Below, one piece after another: positions 13,785 through 13,940 of a stretch of 13,940 nt of DNA (position 1 is the first letter of the stretch; every line of letters starts with the position of its first letter). The DNA lies in assembly GCA_022801475.1 (NCBI GenBank), contig JAAWSH010000013.1, positions 1-13,940 of the forward strand, in the 5' to 3' direction. The translations under genes and the position numbers were made by a program. The stretch is from Acutalibacter sp. GTDB taxonomy: Bacteria; Bacillota; Clostridia; Oscillospirales; Acutalibacteraceae. The notes under the pieces were generated by a model. The model was not told the DNA's origin and did not search any database. It saw nothing but the letters and a program-made list of their open reading frames with translations.

Positions 13785-13814
13785 TTGACATTTCCCCTAA
13801 AAAAGCTTATGATA
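13785..13814 (+). promoter_or_regulatory. sigma-A promoter of the GH42 gene
   Basis: A perfect TTGACA (13785-13790) is followed after 18 bases by TATGAT (13809-13814), which matches the -10 consensus at five of six positions. The start codon is 35 bases after the -10 box, so the leader is short. Confidence 0.8.
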
Positions 13815-13848
13815 ACTTCAGAACTTTTATAGAGAGGATGACGTAAAA

Positions 13849-13940
13849 TGGACAGCTGCATTCATCAAAATGCCCTGACCCTAGGGGTGTGCTACTACCC
13901 CGAGCATTGGCCTGAAACCATGTGGGAAGATGATCTTGAA
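13849..13940 (+). CDS. GH42 beta-galactosidase, N-terminal fragment (cut by window edge)
   Basis: Only 30 codons are visible, but they carry the GH42 N-terminal signature [19 protein letters not shown], the first beta-strand of the catalytic barrel. GH42 enzymes hydrolyse terminal beta-galactosides and are usually cytoplasmic, and no signal peptide is present here. Some relatives act on alpha-L-arabinosides, so substrate is open. ATG 13849 follows GAGAGGA (13833-13839). The catalytic glutamates lie beyond the right edge. Its own promoter makes it a separate unit from the Fem gene, and it extends the carbohydrate theme of the window. Confidence 0.88.

Noticed and set aside
13436..13848. CRISPR array or tRNA in the last intergenic region
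   Set aside because: The stem-loops differ in sequence and are not regularly spaced repeats, and no cloverleaf with a tRNA TPsiC-like motif could be drawn.

Overview
The window looks like part of a gut-type, GC-rich Clostridia chromosome, most likely Oscillospiraceae/Ruminococcaceae. This is an inference from the strong G/C preference at third codon positions, purine-rich Shine-Dalgarno sites (AAGGAG, GGAGG), AT-rich sigma-A type promoters, and the mix of YesM-type sensor kinase, CUT1 sugar transporter and intracellular glycosidases. No rRNA, tRNA, transposase or CRISPR array was seen.

Layout. Bases 1-1548 (minus strand) hold most of a YesM-like sensor histidine kinase that runs off the left edge. 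It is divergent from a CUT1 sugar ABC importer on the plus strand: lipoprotein binding protein (1827-3176) and two permeases (3324-4220, 4260-5120). No ATPase is encoded. Two RNA hairpins sit between the binding protein and the first permease. After a 471-base gap holding a repeat-like motif, a strong hairpin and a good promoter comes a six-hairpin (alpha/alpha) glycosidase-like protein (5592-6719). A 560-base non-coding stretch with an unusual branched palindrome follows, then a GH31 alpha-glycosidase (7280-9295), a Gfo/Idh/MocA oxidoreductase (9383-10450) and a ThuA-like protein (10576-11343), closed by a clear terminator. Next come a PadR-family regulator with its own promoter, operator-like inverted repeat and terminator (11647-12195), a FemAB/MurM-type peptidyltransferase (12398-13435), a 413-base structured non-coding stretch, and the first 30 codons of a GH42 beta-galactosidase with its own promoter (13849 to the right edge).

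How it fits together. The left two thirds read as a glycan-use locus. The kinase (with a response regulator presumably beyond the left edge) senses a sugar outside the cell. The transporter imports an oligosaccharide or glycoside, probably powered by an ATPase encoded elsewhere. Unsecreted glycosidases (six-hairpin protein, GH31, and GH42 at the right) trim it, and the oxidoreductase/ThuA pair suggests that a sugar or glycoside is oxidised to a keto-sugar rather than only hydrolysed. The substrate cannot be read from the sequence. The PadR and Fem genes look like separate units.

I found no clearly new defence or mobile system. The most unusual signals are non-coding: a mutually exclusive stem arrangement at 6752-6817, a probable dispersed repeat shared in opposite orientation by 5297-5340 and 13439-13468, and a chain of stem-loops at 13526-13727.
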